A stretch of 43,277 nt of DNA from Sporolactobacillus pectinivorans (GCF_002802965.1 NZ_NXGA01000001.1:2615962-2659238), one strand, 5' to 3'. Counted from the first letter of the stretch, positions 32,284 to 40,953 are shown. Program-made: numbers and translations. Notes: generated by a model not told the origin, from the sequence alone.

Positions 32284-33345
32284 TTAATGGCTTAGTAGCT
32301 CTTGCACGGCCAAGATGAATTGATCCATTTCTTCATCGGAACCAATTGACACGCGTAAATAATCTGAAATGCGCGGTTGGTTAAAATAGCGGACCAGAAT
32401 TCCTTTTTCTCTTAATTTATGAAATAGGTCTTCAGCTTTATAATCAGGATGCGAGATAAAAATGAAATTGGCCTTTGAAGGGATAATGGTAAAGCCCATT
32501 CCAGCAAGGCGTTTTACAGCATTCTCCCGCGTTTGAATCACGTGCTGCGCCATTTGATTATAGTAATGATCGTCTTCAATCGCTGCTTTAGCTCCGGCCA
32601 AAGCAAGACGGTCAACCGTATACGAATTAATGGAGTTTTTCAAACGATTAAGCCCCTGAATGAGTTCGGAATCTCCAAAGGCATAACCAACGCGAATACC
32701 GGCCAGTGCGCTATATTTGGAAAGTGTCTGCACCACTAATAGATTCGGATATTCTTTGATCAGCGGAACAACAGACGTTCCGCCAAAGTTGACATAGGCT
32801 TCATCAATAATGACGACGCGATTCCGGTCTGCCTCCAAAATATCCTTTATCGACTGGACAGCAATTTCTTGCCCGGTCGGCGCATTCGGATTAGGAATAA
32901 CGGCCCCACCGCTTGGTTCTCGAAAGGCGCCGACTGGAATTTGGAAGGTGTCATCAAGCGGAATAATTTCCGGCTTCAGTTCGCAAAGATTGGCGAACAC
33001 TTTGTAAAAGCTATAGGTAATGTCAGCAAACATAACCGGACGGTCAGGTGAAAAGAAAGTCATAAAACTAAAAGCGAGCACTTCATCCGATCCGTTACCC
33101 ACAAAAATATTATCACTGGACAACTGATAATACTTGGCTAGAGTCGCTCTCAGTTCATCCTCATTCGGATCCGGATAGAGCCGCAACTGATCGTTGACGG
33201 CTTCTTTAATAGCCGCCAGCACCCCAGGCGACGGGGGATAGGGATTTTCATTGGTATTCAACTTAATATACCGTCTGTCCTTCGGCTGTTCACCCGGGAC
33301 GTAAGGTTCCAGCTTATGTATCCGTTCGTTCCAGTATTTGCTCAT
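32284..33345 (-). CDS. hisC: Histidinol-phosphate aminotransferase
   Basis: 353 residues, normal for HisC. N-terminal IKLNTNENPYPPSPGVL and RLYPDPNEDELR; GNGSDEVLAF; PNPNAPTG (PLP/substrate contact); VIIDEAYVNFG with the PLP-binding Asp; TLSKYSALAGIRVGYAFG with the PLP lysine; and the C-terminal RISDYLRVSIGSDEEM. It converts imidazole-acetol phosphate plus Glu to histidinol phosphate, and relatives also use aromatic keto-acids. Start preceded by CGAGGTGCGCC. It stands alone here, away from other his genes, and its ~300-nt leader contains a strong hairpin. Confidence 0.94.
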   Translation of the reverse strand: MSKYWNERIHKLEPYVPGEQPKDRRYIKLNTNENPYPPSPGVLAAIKEAVNDQLRLYPDPNEDELRATLAKYYQLSSDNIFVGNGSDEVLAFSFMTFFSPDRPVMFADITYSFYKVFANLCELKPEIIPLDDTFQIPVGAFREPSGGAVIPNPNAPTGQEIAVQSIKDILEADRNRVVIIDEAYVNFGGTSVVPLIKEYPNLLVVQTLSKYSALAGIRVGYAFGDSELIQGLNRLKNSINSYTVDRLALAGAKAAIEDDHYYNQMAQHVIQTRENAVKRLAGMGFTIIPSKANFIFISHPDYKAEDLFHKLREKGILVRYFNQPRISDYLRVSIGSDEEMDQFILAVQELLSH

Positions 33346-33468
33346 GGCGCACCTCGTTTATGTTTTCATTGAAATCCTGCCACTGGCTTAAAAATCATTA
33401 TTTCTGATTCTTTTTCTGCAGCTTCGGCCGTGCCCCGTTCTTGTTTTAGAAGGGAAACACTGTCACCT

Positions 33469-33504
33469 AATGGGGCGTCGCAATGATGGGACGAACACCC
33501 CATT
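33469..33504 (-). promoter_or_regulatory. Strong hairpin in the hisC leader
   Basis: AATGGGGCGTCG (33469-33480) pairs with CGAACACCCCATT (33492-33504), with one bulge, giving a ~12-bp GC-rich stem with an 11-nt loop. On the minus strand it follows an AT-rich TATAAAAT (near 33520), a likely -10, so it would form at the very 5' end of the transcript. There is no T run after it, so an operator or RNA-stability element fits better than a terminator. T-box features were not found. 33346-33468 and 33505-33642 hold nothing else recognised. Confidence 0.5.
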
Positions 33505-33642
33505 CATTTATTTTATACTTTTTATCAAGTTTTTTACAGAACCTGCTTCTGCAAAAAGCGTGACGCGGATTCAGCTATTATGAATAAGTTTTCTAAATAT
33601 CATTTTCCTGAATACGTTCTGATTTAATCTTTCATCTCGGTG

Positions 33643-34089
33643 TCAAACGACTTTTTTGGCCATCCTGACATGTGGAATATTATCGATTAAATAAGTTTCT
33701 GAGATTTTTTTAAATCCAAAGTAAGCATAAAGCGGCTGAATATATTCCTGTGCCTCAATCATGATGAGTTCACCCGGCACTGTTTTTGCGATCACTCGAA
33801 GGACTTCCGAAATCAGCGTTTTGCCAATGCCTTGTCCCCTATATTTTGGATTTGCGAGCACTCTGCCAAAAGTAACAGCATTTTCCTCCTTAAAAATCCG
33901 CGCGTAGGCAACGATTTGCTGATCGTCATCCACCGCATAGACGTGGAGGCTTTTCAGATCATTGCCGTCAATTTCATGATACGGGCACTTTTGTTCCACA
34001 ACAAAAACCGATTCGCGTGCTTTAAAAATTTCGAATACTTCCCTGGCTGTCAGTTGAGAAAATTTTTTGACTTCCCAATTCAGTTGCAT
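33643..34089 (-). CDS. GNAT acetyltransferase, ElaA-like
   Basis: 148 residues from ATG 34089 (AAGGG about ten bases upstream). ElaA-type N terminus: WEVKKFSQLTAREVFEIFKA, RESVFVVEQKCPYHEIDGND. GNAT core: VAYARIFKEENAVTFGRVLA, then the acetyl-CoA pyrophosphate loop YRGQGIGKTLI, and the C-terminal IEAQEYIQPLYAYFGFKKI. Full length for the family. The acceptor is unknown. Monocistronic, between hisC and the broken nucleotidyltransferase. Confidence 0.9.
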   Translation of the reverse strand: MQLNWEVKKFSQLTAREVFEIFKARESVFVVEQKCPYHEIDGNDLKSLHVYAVDDDQQIVAYARIFKEENAVTFGRVLANPKYRGQGIGKTLISEVLRVIAKTVPGELIMIEAQEYIQPLYAYFGFKKISETYLIDNIPHVRMAKKVV

Positions 34090-34422
34090 GCGGCTCATTC
34101 CCTTTTCCGTTGGCTCAATAGCTTGCTCCGACGAGCAAAAAGACCAACATAAGTCTAATCTAATTGTTGCGTTCAATGATTGCGAGTTTGTGTATAATCA
34201 TACCGGTGAATGCACTTTTCCGACTGAAGTACGGCTGAGTGGTCATGCAGATACACTGCTTTGTAAAAAAAGCGGTGTGGCGATATCTGATTCAGGAATT
34301 CTGGACCGCAGCGGCAAATGGTTCAATTTAGCGCAGCCCATTCTGAGGAACATCTGCCGGAATTCGGCCGATTGATTTGTCCCCCTGGGTTCGGCGCGGT
34401 AAGGCGCGGTAACCTGAACAGG
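34090..34422. other. Gene-free gap with a lone plus-strand TATAAT and a small stem
   Basis: I see no supported gene. A plus-strand TGTGTATAAT lies near 34189-34198 without a clear product. ACACTGCTTT...AAAGCGGTGT (~34252-34277) forms a stem with no T run, and GGCGCGGTAA occurs twice in tandem near 34392-34413. The plus frame to 34375 (SGHADTLLCKKSG ... SGKWFNLAQPIL) looks faintly protein-like and could be a gene relic, but I cannot name it. Confidence 0.3.
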
Positions 34423-35193
34423 CTAATCTTTCGTTTCTAGTAAATAATTGATCTGTCCGAGCATATAGACAGAAAAGTTTATTTTGTCTTTATACGCGAT
34501 TGTCTCCTCTTCTCCGAATACCTGATAGTTACGCAGTGCAACCCGTACCACCTGACCCCACCGGTGCTCAATGTTTTGCAAGGCCTATTCCCCGCCCTGC
34601 TGCTTCGACACGATTTTCTTATCCGTTAAATATGCCAATACTCTGCACAGGTTCAGGATCACATAGGTCGGCTGTTCATCAATATCAGAAGATGCATCTT
34701 CTATGTCATTAACGATGCTTCTGATATAGTATTCCGACTTCACTTCTCCAAAAACAGATTGAATCGGTTCTCCGTACAAAACGGTGCCGCAATGGTTTAT
34801 CACTGTAAAATGTCCGGCGAAATCCCGATCTGTTTTTAAATCATCGGTACAAAGTTTCATCGGATCGGATAAATATGCAGCCCACCACATGTTTGAAAAG
34901 TGAAGCTCGTAAGGCGTTGGGTATTGAAAATGGGCACAGTATTTTTTCAGAACGACACTCATTTCCAGCCCTTTCGACGATGCGGTATCATGCAGGTTTC
35001 CCAGAACGAGTAAAGCCAGCTTTGTTTCTGCATCCAATTTTGAATGAACGACAACGATAAAATCAAGATCACTTTTCCGCTCATTGAAGCAGCCAAAAGC
35101 ATAGGAACCATGAATATAGATGCCTGTCAGGTTTTCACCTAAAATAGTCTGGTAGTCATTTTTGATCGTATTGAAAATTTCAATGGTTTTCAT
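34423..35193 (-). pseudogene. Aminoglycoside nucleotidyltransferase-like gene with an internal amber stop
   Basis: From ATG 35193 (GAGG seven bases upstream) 202 residues are read: YIHGSYAFGCFNERKSDLDF holds the GS and DxD active-site residues, followed by the helical C-terminal part typical of AadA/Aad9 proteins (TYVILNLCRVLAYLTDKKIV, SKQQGGE). A TAG at 34585-34587 interrupts just where relatives have a Trp in the conserved GGEW/GAEW motif; a single TGG to TAG change explains it. The same frame then continues for 53 sensible codons (LQNIEHRWGQVVRVALRNYQ ... VYMLGQINYLLETKD) to a TAG at 34423. Hence a recent nonsense mutation rather than a natural end. Activity of the shortened form is doubtful. 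Confidence 0.82.
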
Positions 35194-35251
35194 CTGCACG
35201 CCTCAAATCAGCGCATCTGAAGAGGATTTCTCTGAACTATGTTTTTTTTGA

Positions 35252-35707
35252 TCATAACATGTAAACCGTTTTTAAATAGCGCTCCAGCTCTATTTTTAAC
35301 TGACCGTTTTTCTCATTACTGAACTGCTTATCGGCATCGATCCAATTCGAAGCATCGTACAGCCAGACCGGGTTTTTGCGTCTTTCTTCAATTTCCCAAC
35401 TATATCTGGGAAAAATATGGGCGTGCAGGAAAGCATCCGTATTCCCCAAAATATCGTAGTTCACCCTAAGAGGATGACAGACATGAATAATGGCATCACC
35501 AACCAGGCTCATATCTGTCAGGAACTGCGACCGCTCCTCAAGAGTCAGATCATTCAGGCTGAAAACTTCTTTATTCGGCAAAAGCACGCAGTAGCCGGGC
35601 AAAAACTGTGTATCCCCGATCACCGCATAGCCGCTCTTCATTTTTGCGATCACCATCGGGTTTGTCCCGTTTTTTGCCGATTCAATTCTGTTATCTCTCC
35701 AGTTCAA
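35252..35707 (-). CDS. HIT-family nucleotide hydrolase/transferase-like protein
   Basis: 151 residues from TTG 35707 (AAAGGGG nine bases upstream); no ATG is available in this frame. The motif is LHAHIFPR: the two His of HAH match the second (nucleophile) and third His of the HxHxH triad, while the first is replaced by Phe. Also a typical FLPGYCVLLPNKEVFSLNDL N-terminal half. Members hydrolyse Ap4A, AMP-lysine or GDP-sugars. It lies 51 nt downstream of the Fsr-like MFS gene on the same strand. Confidence 0.83.
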   Translation of the reverse strand: MNWRDNRIESAKNGTNPMVIAKMKSGYAVIGDTQFLPGYCVLLPNKEVFSLNDLTLEERSQFLTDMSLVGDAIIHVCHPLRVNYDILGNTDAFLHAHIFPRYSWEIEERRKNPVWLYDASNWIDADKQFSNEKNGQLKIELERYLKTVYML

Positions 35708-35758
35708 GTGAGCTGTCCCCTTTCTTCCCCGCCAAAGTCTATTCCAACTGGACTTTCA

Positions 35759-36952
35759 TCATGACTCCCTAAGGCTTTTTTCACTAGGTAAAAATAAAGC
35801 AATGATTGCAGCCAAAAAAGGAAGAAAAACAAATAAATTGAATACGGCATACACGCCGTACAGGTCGGTCAGCCAGCCGATCAGCGTTGCGCCGATCCCA
35901 CCGGCTCCAATGCCAAAACCGACCATCAGACCGGAAACGAGGCCGATATTTTTTGGAAACATCAATTGTCCATAGACAACCGTGACTGCAAAAGATGATA
36001 GAACAAACAGACCGAATACAAACAGCACGATAATCGACAGGAAGCCATGAACATGCGGCAGCAGCCAGGCAAACGGAACGGTAATCGCCATTGATATAAA
36101 GAGCAACCACTTATGACTGATTCTATCGGAGAATTGCCCGCCCAGAAAAGTCCCGAGCGCGCCGGCCGCGAGAAACAGGAAGGTCATCAAATCTCCAAAC
36201 TTGAGCGGAATCCCCTGATGAAGATAGAGAAAAGGAAGAAATCCGGCGACCCCGATCTGTGTCCAAGACCTTAAAATAACGACAATAGTCAGCAGGGTCA
36301 GTCCACCAGGATGATTTTTACCTTTAATCGCGGCCTGGCGGGCTTTATTCTTGATCAGACTTCTTTTGTACCAGGGCATGACTGAGCTGACAAGAGCAAA
36401 GGCACCTACAGTGACAAGTGCGAACCAGCCCAGGCCATGCAGTCCGGTAGCAATCAGAAACAGAGGCAGGAGCAGCGGGCCGCACGCCTGGCCGAAATTT
36501 CCTCCGACCTGAATAATTGCCTGAGCGGTCCCCCGGGCAGTTCCGGCAGCCATGTATGCCCCACGCATCGCTTCAGGATGAAAAATTCCGGAACCGATCC
36601 CGGACAGGCCGACTAAAACGAGCAATATCCAGTAAGCAGGTGCAAACCCTGAAGCCGTCAACCCAAAGCCGGTAAGACAAATGCCAACCGGCAGAAACCA
36701 TGTTTTCGGATGTTTATCGGTGATCATGCCAAATATGGGCTGGCAAACCGAAGATGTGATCATCGAAACAAACAAGATCACCCCAGCCTGAAGATAATTG
36801 AGATGAAAAGCCTGCTTATAAAGCGGCAGCAATGCCGGAACCAATCCAGTCGTCATCACGTCATTAAAAAAATGGGCGAGGCTCAGACTGAATAGCTGTC
36901 TTTTTGCCCCCAGCCGTCGTTTTGTTTCAAGTGTGTGCGCTGCAACATTCAT
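35759..36952 (-). CDS. MFS transporter, fosmidomycin-resistance (Fsr)-like
   Basis: 397 residues, twelve predicted membrane helices. Family phrases: SLAHFFNDVMTTGLVPALLP (TM1), FGMITDKHPKTW (motif A variant), GSGIFHPEAMRGAY (close to the GxxxFHPEA segment of Fsr proteins), IQVGGNFGQACGPLL and GQFSDRISHKWL. AGGAGG lies ten bases before the ATG. The family effluxes fosmidomycin and other small compounds; the real substrate here is unknown. Followed by the HIT gene, possibly co-transcribed. Confidence 0.9.
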   Translation of the reverse strand: MNVAAHTLETKRRLGAKRQLFSLSLAHFFNDVMTTGLVPALLPLYKQAFHLNYLQAGVILFVSMITSSVCQPIFGMITDKHPKTWFLPVGICLTGFGLTASGFAPAYWILLVLVGLSGIGSGIFHPEAMRGAYMAAGTARGTAQAIIQVGGNFGQACGPLLLPLFLIATGLHGLGWFALVTVGAFALVSSVMPWYKRSLIKNKARQAAIKGKNHPGGLTLLTIVVILRSWTQIGVAGFLPFLYLHQGIPLKFGDLMTFLFLAAGALGTFLGGQFSDRISHKWLLFISMAITVPFAWLLPHVHGFLSIIVLFVFGLFVLSSFAVTVVYGQLMFPKNIGLVSGLMVGFGIGAGGIGATLIGWLTDLYGVYAVFNLFVFLPFLAAIIALFLPSEKSLRES

Positions 36953-37119
36953 TCATAAAAGACCTCCTAATAAAAAACCAATGACTCGTCTGAAACGAAC
37001 ACTTTAATACTAACAGAAAACAATCCGTTCCCGAAAGATAATCGCTTTAGTTCGCTGATTTGTAAAAAAACATCCACTGTAAAAGGCAATATTTTATGAC
37101 AAGCGATTTACAGATGTCG

Positions 37120-37261
37120 TTCAGATAATTTTTCTTTTTGCTTTTAAGCTTGGAAGAAATTTTATCCTTTTAATGAGAACTTAATTATTATCTGAATCAA
37201 AACAGCCACGCCGACATTGCTCCCGTAAATCGTTTTAACGAAAACTTAAATATTATCTGAA
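37120..37261. repeat. Two 29-bp direct repeats and one inverted half copy upstream of the NERD gene
   Basis: 37168-37196 and 37233-37261 agree at 25 of 29 positions (shared parts include TTTTAA, GA, AACTTAA and TATTATCTGAA) and start 65 bp apart. TTCAGATAAT at 37120-37129 is the reverse complement of their last ten bases. The second copy ends 15 bp before the NERD ATG, and its TATTAT could be a -10. They could be promoter duplications or regulator sites. The rest of the gap 36953-37275 is AT-rich with no gene. Confidence 0.65.
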
Positions 37262-37275
37262 AGCGAGGTGAACGG

Positions 37276-38262
37276 ATGTATTGTAAAAAGATCGGAATTC
37301 CCTTTCATATTCAGCAATACGAAGCCTGTCTGAGAAGACTTTTTCCCAGCCACAGAGCCAAGGAAACCATAGAAAACCGTTATCAAAAATCTATGGCCGG
37401 TTTTCGCGGCGAGCAATCGATTGCCTATTTTCTCGACTATCTACCCAACGAAGAGTTCCTCTTCTTCCACAATCTTCGCCTGCCTGATTCTATCCATTTT
37501 TTCCAGATCGACTGGTTGATCATGTCCTCGCGTTTCTTTCTGATTCTTGAAGTTAAAAACATTGTGGGTAAATTGACATTTGATCATGAAATGTTGCAAA
37601 TGATCAGGGAAATTGACGGAAAGACAGATATTTTCGATGACCCGGTTCTGCAAGCAGAAAGACTGGAACAGCAATTGCAAAAATGGTTCAGCCAATGTTT
37701 CAATATGGCAGATTATCCTGGTGAAAATCGTGTGGTTATCACTTCCTCTGCACAGCTCCAAATTGAAGGATCTAAAGACTCTTTGCTCCGAAAAATAATC
37801 AGGAAGTCTGTTCTTGGAAATGAACTGGACCGGATGAACAAAAACTACGCAAAAAATTTTATCCTCCAGCCAAATCTTCAAAAAATAGCAGATCAATTGC
37901 TTGCGAGCCATCGCCCACTGATTATTAATCTATTTTTCTCAATCAAATTTCTATCTCCTGAAGATATCATTAAAGGTGTGCAATGTCCGGACTGCGGTCA
38001 TTTTCACATGAGACGAAGAAAGCGCAACTGGTATTGTGAAAAGTGCAGCTATTTTTCACAAGATGCGCATATTGCCGCACTGCGGGACTTTCTCCTCATC
38101 TTCGGTCCGACAATCACAAACAAGCAATGCCGAGATTTTCTGGTGCTGCAATCAGAGACGGTTGCTAAGAAAATTCTACAAGCCGTGAGCTCCCACTATG
38201 AAGGAGAAAATAGAGGAAGAGTCTATCACTTATCGTTCAACATGCTGAAAAGTCTCCATTGA
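37276..38262 (+). CDS. NERD-domain (nuclease-related) protein with C-terminal zinc ribbon
   Basis: 328 residues; GAGGTG five bases before the ATG. NERD domain at ~40-150: GEQSIAYFLDYL, FFHNLRLPD, then FQIDWLIMSSRFFLILEVKN, carrying the D...E-x-K arrangement of the PD-(D/E)XK nuclease-like fold. A zinc ribbon follows at ~238-260 (CPDCGHF ... WYCEKC). Bacillus relatives are abundant and poorly characterised; some NERD proteins are tied to nucleic-acid processing or defence. The final ~65 residues are helical. The 20-bp array starts 17 nt after its stop. Function unproven. Confidence 0.85.
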   Translation: MYCKKIGIPFHIQQYEACLRRLFPSHRAKETIENRYQKSMAGFRGEQSIAYFLDYLPNEEFLFFHNLRLPDSIHFFQIDWLIMSSRFFLILEVKNIVGKLTFDHEMLQMIREIDGKTDIFDDPVLQAERLEQQLQKWFSQCFNMADYPGENRVVITSSAQLQIEGSKDSLLRKIIRKSVLGNELDRMNKNYAKNFILQPNLQKIADQLLASHRPLIINLFFSIKFLSPEDIIKGVQCPDCGHFHMRRRKRNWYCEKCSYFSQDAHIAALRDFLLIFGPTITNKQCRDFLVLQSETVAKKILQAVSSHYEGENRGRVYHLSFNMLKSLH

Positions 38263-38278
38263 AAACAATATTTTGTGC

Positions 38279-38398
38279 GACGACCGATTTTGGGGCATGA
38301 AGACCGATTTGTTTTCATGAAGACTGATTTTTTCGCCCGAAGACCGATTTTTCTTCGCGAAGACTGATTTTTTCGCCCAAAGACCGATTTATAAACAT
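38279..38398. repeat. Tandem array: six units of exactly 20 bp, core GAAGACCGATTT
   Basis: Units begin at 38279, 38299, 38319, 38339, 38359 and 38379. The 12-bp core is GAAGACCGATTT (units 3 and 5 have ACTG), followed by eight variable bases; units 3 and 5 are near identical. The core is the exact reverse complement of the AAATCGGTCTTC core at 19051-19210. It lies between the 3' ends of the NERD gene and the convergent MFS gene. Confidence 0.9.
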
Positions 38399-38413
38399 GA
38401 AAAGTAATAAATC

Positions 38414-38451
38414 ATAAAAAAATACAGCCCCGGACTCAAAAACGGGACTGC
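38414..38451 (-). terminator. Intrinsic terminator overlapping the last codons of the MFS gene
   Basis: On the minus strand CAGTCCCG (38450-38443) pairs with CGGGGCTG (38432-38425), followed by TATTTTTTTAT. The MFS stop codon (38438-38436) lies in the loop, so the stem is built from the final codons of the gene. Confidence 0.8.
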
Positions 38452-39707
38452 ATAAATTTTAATAAATTCGTTTCGATTAACGGGCTGTTTTTGAGATGCT
38501 CTATATCCGGCAATCGGCGCAGGTTTTTCGTCATCAGCCAATAGGCAGCTATCATGGTGATCACTACACCCTGGCTGATGATCATCGCATGGTTTCCGGC
38601 CGATGACGCCAGTGTACCGCCCGCCAGCGATCCTAAAGGCATCGCCGCTGCGATCAGGCTTTCGGTTATGGCAGAGACTCTGCCGATCATATTCGGTGGC
38701 GGAACAATCTGAAAAAAAGAACTGAACAGAATATTGGTTGCGCCGATCGGAATGTTGGCAAGTGCCAGAAGAACGCAAGCCAGTGACACTGAACGTGATG
38801 CCGCCAGATCCATCAAAATCCACAGAATGCCCGAACATCCATACCCATAAATGACGGCCCTTCCAATGCTGAACCTATGGGAAACAAATGATGACAGCAG
38901 AGTTCCAACCAAAAATCCTGCCGTGTAGCAGGCCATCAAAATGCCATAAATAACCGGCCCACCCATCTGTCTTGAAAAAGCCGGCATCACAGCAAACACT
39001 CCGCTCAGCACAAAATTACTGATCAGAAAAGGCAGAAGCATCTTCACTATCAACGGCTGAACAACAAAATGAAGACCTTCGGATAGATCGGCTCGATAGG
39101 ATGACGATCGAGCCTTCATGTGATTTGAATTTGCTTGATGTCTCAGGTGCAAAAGCGCAAACAAAATTACAGTGAGAAAAAACGTCAGCGAATCAACGAA
39201 ATATAGACTGACCGCACCGATCACAGCAATCAGCAGCCCGCCGGCAGAGCTGAAAACCAAATCGGTGCCTTGGTAAGCAAAAGACATCGCTGAATTGGCC
39301 TTGACCAGATACTGCTCACTGACCAGTTTTCGGATCAGCGCATTTTCGGCCGGGTATGGGAACAGGCCGAACAAGCCAATCAATGGCATAATGACAAGAA
39401 CTCCGACAACTGTAAGCGAATGAAACAAGTACAGCCCGGGCACGAACAGTACCAGAACGCCCTGAATCAAAACCGGAACGATCAACACTTTTTTCAGAGC
39501 AACGCGATCCACAATCGGGCCAACGAAAAAGGAGAAAAATTCCGGTAAAAGTGTCAGAAATCCCGCAAGACCAGAAAAAAATGGAGAGCCGCCCAAATCA
39601 TAAGCCAACCACATAGCGGCAATATAATACAGACTGTCACCTATATTACCGATTAACCGGCCAAAAAATAGCAGAGAAAAACTTTTATTGTGAAAGAGTA
39701 CTTTCAT
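38436..39707 (-). CDS. MFS exporter, MefE/YfiS-type (MFS_3-like)
   Basis: 423 residues from ATG 39707 (AGGAGG eight bases upstream). About twelve helices: FSLLFFGRLIGNIGDSLYYI (TM1), motif A-like GPIVDRVALKKVL, GLFPYPAENALIRKLVSEQY, and GRVSAITESLIAAAMPLGSL. The pattern matches the macrolide-efflux-like MFS branch common in Bacillota. Specific drug unknown. It converges with the NERD gene, with the 20-bp array and a terminator between. The upstream gap to 39964 holds nothing recognised. Confidence 0.88.
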   Translation of the reverse strand: MKVLFHNKSFSLLFFGRLIGNIGDSLYYIAAMWLAYDLGGSPFFSGLAGFLTLLPEFFSFFVGPIVDRVALKKVLIVPVLIQGVLVLFVPGLYLFHSLTVVGVLVIMPLIGLFGLFPYPAENALIRKLVSEQYLVKANSAMSFAYQGTDLVFSSAGGLLIAVIGAVSLYFVDSLTFFLTVILFALLHLRHQANSNHMKARSSSYRADLSEGLHFVVQPLIVKMLLPFLISNFVLSGVFAVMPAFSRQMGGPVIYGILMACYTAGFLVGTLLSSFVSHRFSIGRAVIYGYGCSGILWILMDLAASRSVSLACVLLALANIPIGATNILFSSFFQIVPPPNMIGRVSAITESLIAAAMPLGSLAGGTLASSAGNHAMIISQGVVITMIAAYWLMTKNLRRLPDIEHLKNSPLIETNLLKFMQSRF

Positions 39708-39964
39708 GTGATGATCCTCCTGAGTCATTCAAAATCAATCTGACTGCAGGAGCGTCACCCACCCACCGGATTTGGCCCTACTGAATACAAAAAGTCCCTT
39801 ATCCTGCCGTCAGCATTCACTTAAAAAGGGCGCAAATCTCCCGTTTTAAGCGAAAACCAACATGCGGACAACGGATAACGATAGTTTCATAAACCTCTTC
39901 CACCTCTTGAAATGGGTAAAATCTTCACATCATCACTATACACCGATCATCGTCAAGTATCAAA

Positions 39965-40290
39965 ATGGTTTATTTTATAGCGTCAAAGGTGAGTTCTTCT
40001 TTTTCCCTATGTACAAATCGTGGATTCCCGCTGACCGGTTATTCCATTATGAAATGGATATTGTTTGCCGGCCCTGCACTCATTTCAACCATTCCGGGTC
40101 AAACGTTTTTTAACCGGCTGATCAAACAGATGAATACATCAACCATTTCCATGAGTGTTCTGGATGAACCATTTGGGACATGCACACTCACTTATTTAAT
40201 TCTGAGGCAAGGTATTACTCTTCAGCAGGGAACCGTATCTTTGTCATTCTGGCTGGCATTGCCGTTTTCTTGTCGAAGCATAAAAAATAA
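39965..40290 (+). pseudogene. C-terminal remnant of an EamA/DMT-family permease, frameshifted
   Basis: The plus frame reads GFPLTGYSIMKWILFAGPAL, ISTIPGQTFFNRLIKQMNTS, TISMSVLDEPFGTCTLTYLI and LRQGITLQQ, the last four helices of an EamA drug/metabolite transporter, including the conserved S-x-S-x-x-x-x-E-P helix. After ITLQQ (about 40227) it goes out of frame; the neighbouring frame gives the expected last helix (RIFVILAGIAVFLSKHKK) and a stop at 40290. The first ~200 residues are missing. A weak stem (CGGGA...TCCCG, ~40292-40321) follows. Confidence 0.72.
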
Positions 40291-40323
40291 ACGGGAGCAA
40301 AGCTCGGCGGCATATTCCCGCTA

Positions 40324-40905
40324 TCATTGTAATTTCTTATAATAGCCTCTGCATTCATGCACACGGTTGAATTTTTTCCTTATTTTTTCAGAGTCTTCGC
40401 CCGAATAATGGGCAAACGCCTCAAGAGGTTTCAACCCGGCAATCGAAGAGTGAACGGCATCATGAACCTCTTCTCCTTCGATAAAAACGTGGAGATAGCT
40501 GCTGATTTTTTTAAACCCGTTTTTCCGGTACCAGTCATTCACCCATGGATCGTCTCTTGTCCACGCCTCAAGTTCAAAAATGTCACGCTCTTTCAGCTTT
40601 TGTTCCGCTGCCAGAAGCAGCTGTGCACCAATTCCCCTTCTCTGAAAATCAGGATGCACAGCGATGTTCCAGATCATCCCACCCAGAGAAGAGCATAATG
40701 TGCAAACCGTCTTCGGTTCCCTTTCATATTCAACATCAATCAGACCAACAACTTGTCCGGATTCTATCGCAACAAGCTCAACCGATGAATGACTGTATTT
40801 TTCCTTTCTCCGCAAAACGTTATCATAGTAAGCCGTATGTAAAAAGGAAAGAACGCGGCAGCGCAGCCAGCTTTCTTCATCTTTTTCGCAATATTCTCTG
40901 ATCAA
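40324..40905 (-). CDS. GNAT acetyltransferase
   Basis: 193 residues from TTG 40905 (AGAGG nine bases upstream). The N-terminal sensor part is MIREYCEKDEESWLRCRVLS. GNAT core: VAIESGQVVGLIDVEYE, then IWNIAVHPDFQRRGIGAQLL with the acetyl-CoA loop, and DPWVNDWYRKNGFKKISSYL. The last ~45 residues extend beyond the standard fold (EAFAHYSGEDSEKIRKKFNR). Close to uncharacterised YjcK/YhfO-like acetyltransferases in appearance only; the acceptor is unknown. Monocistronic, downstream of a second GNAT remnant. Confidence 0.87.
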   Translation of the reverse strand: MIREYCEKDEESWLRCRVLSFLHTAYYDNVLRRKEKYSHSSVELVAIESGQVVGLIDVEYEREPKTVCTLCSSLGGMIWNIAVHPDFQRRGIGAQLLLAAEQKLKERDIFELEAWTRDDPWVNDWYRKNGFKKISSYLHVFIEGEEVHDAVHSSIAGLKPLEAFAHYSGEDSEKIRKKFNRVHECRGYYKKLQ

Positions 40906-40953
40906 TTGCCAGAACCTCTTCTCTTAAGCAAAAAATATTAACCACTGACCTGT

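Noticed and set aside
33346..33642. T-box leader before hisC
   Set aside because: No T-box (AGGGTGGNACCGCG-like) motif or terminator/antiterminator pair seen.
37441..37911. Minus-strand 156-codon frame
   Set aside because: Antisense shadow of the NERD gene.
38279..38398. Iteron-type replication origin
   Set aside because: No replication initiator gene nearby and the surroundings are chromosomal genes; the same core occurs elsewhere in the window.
39862..40113. Plus-strand 83-codon frame
   Set aside because: Out of frame with the EamA remnant it overlaps and without family features or a ribosome site.
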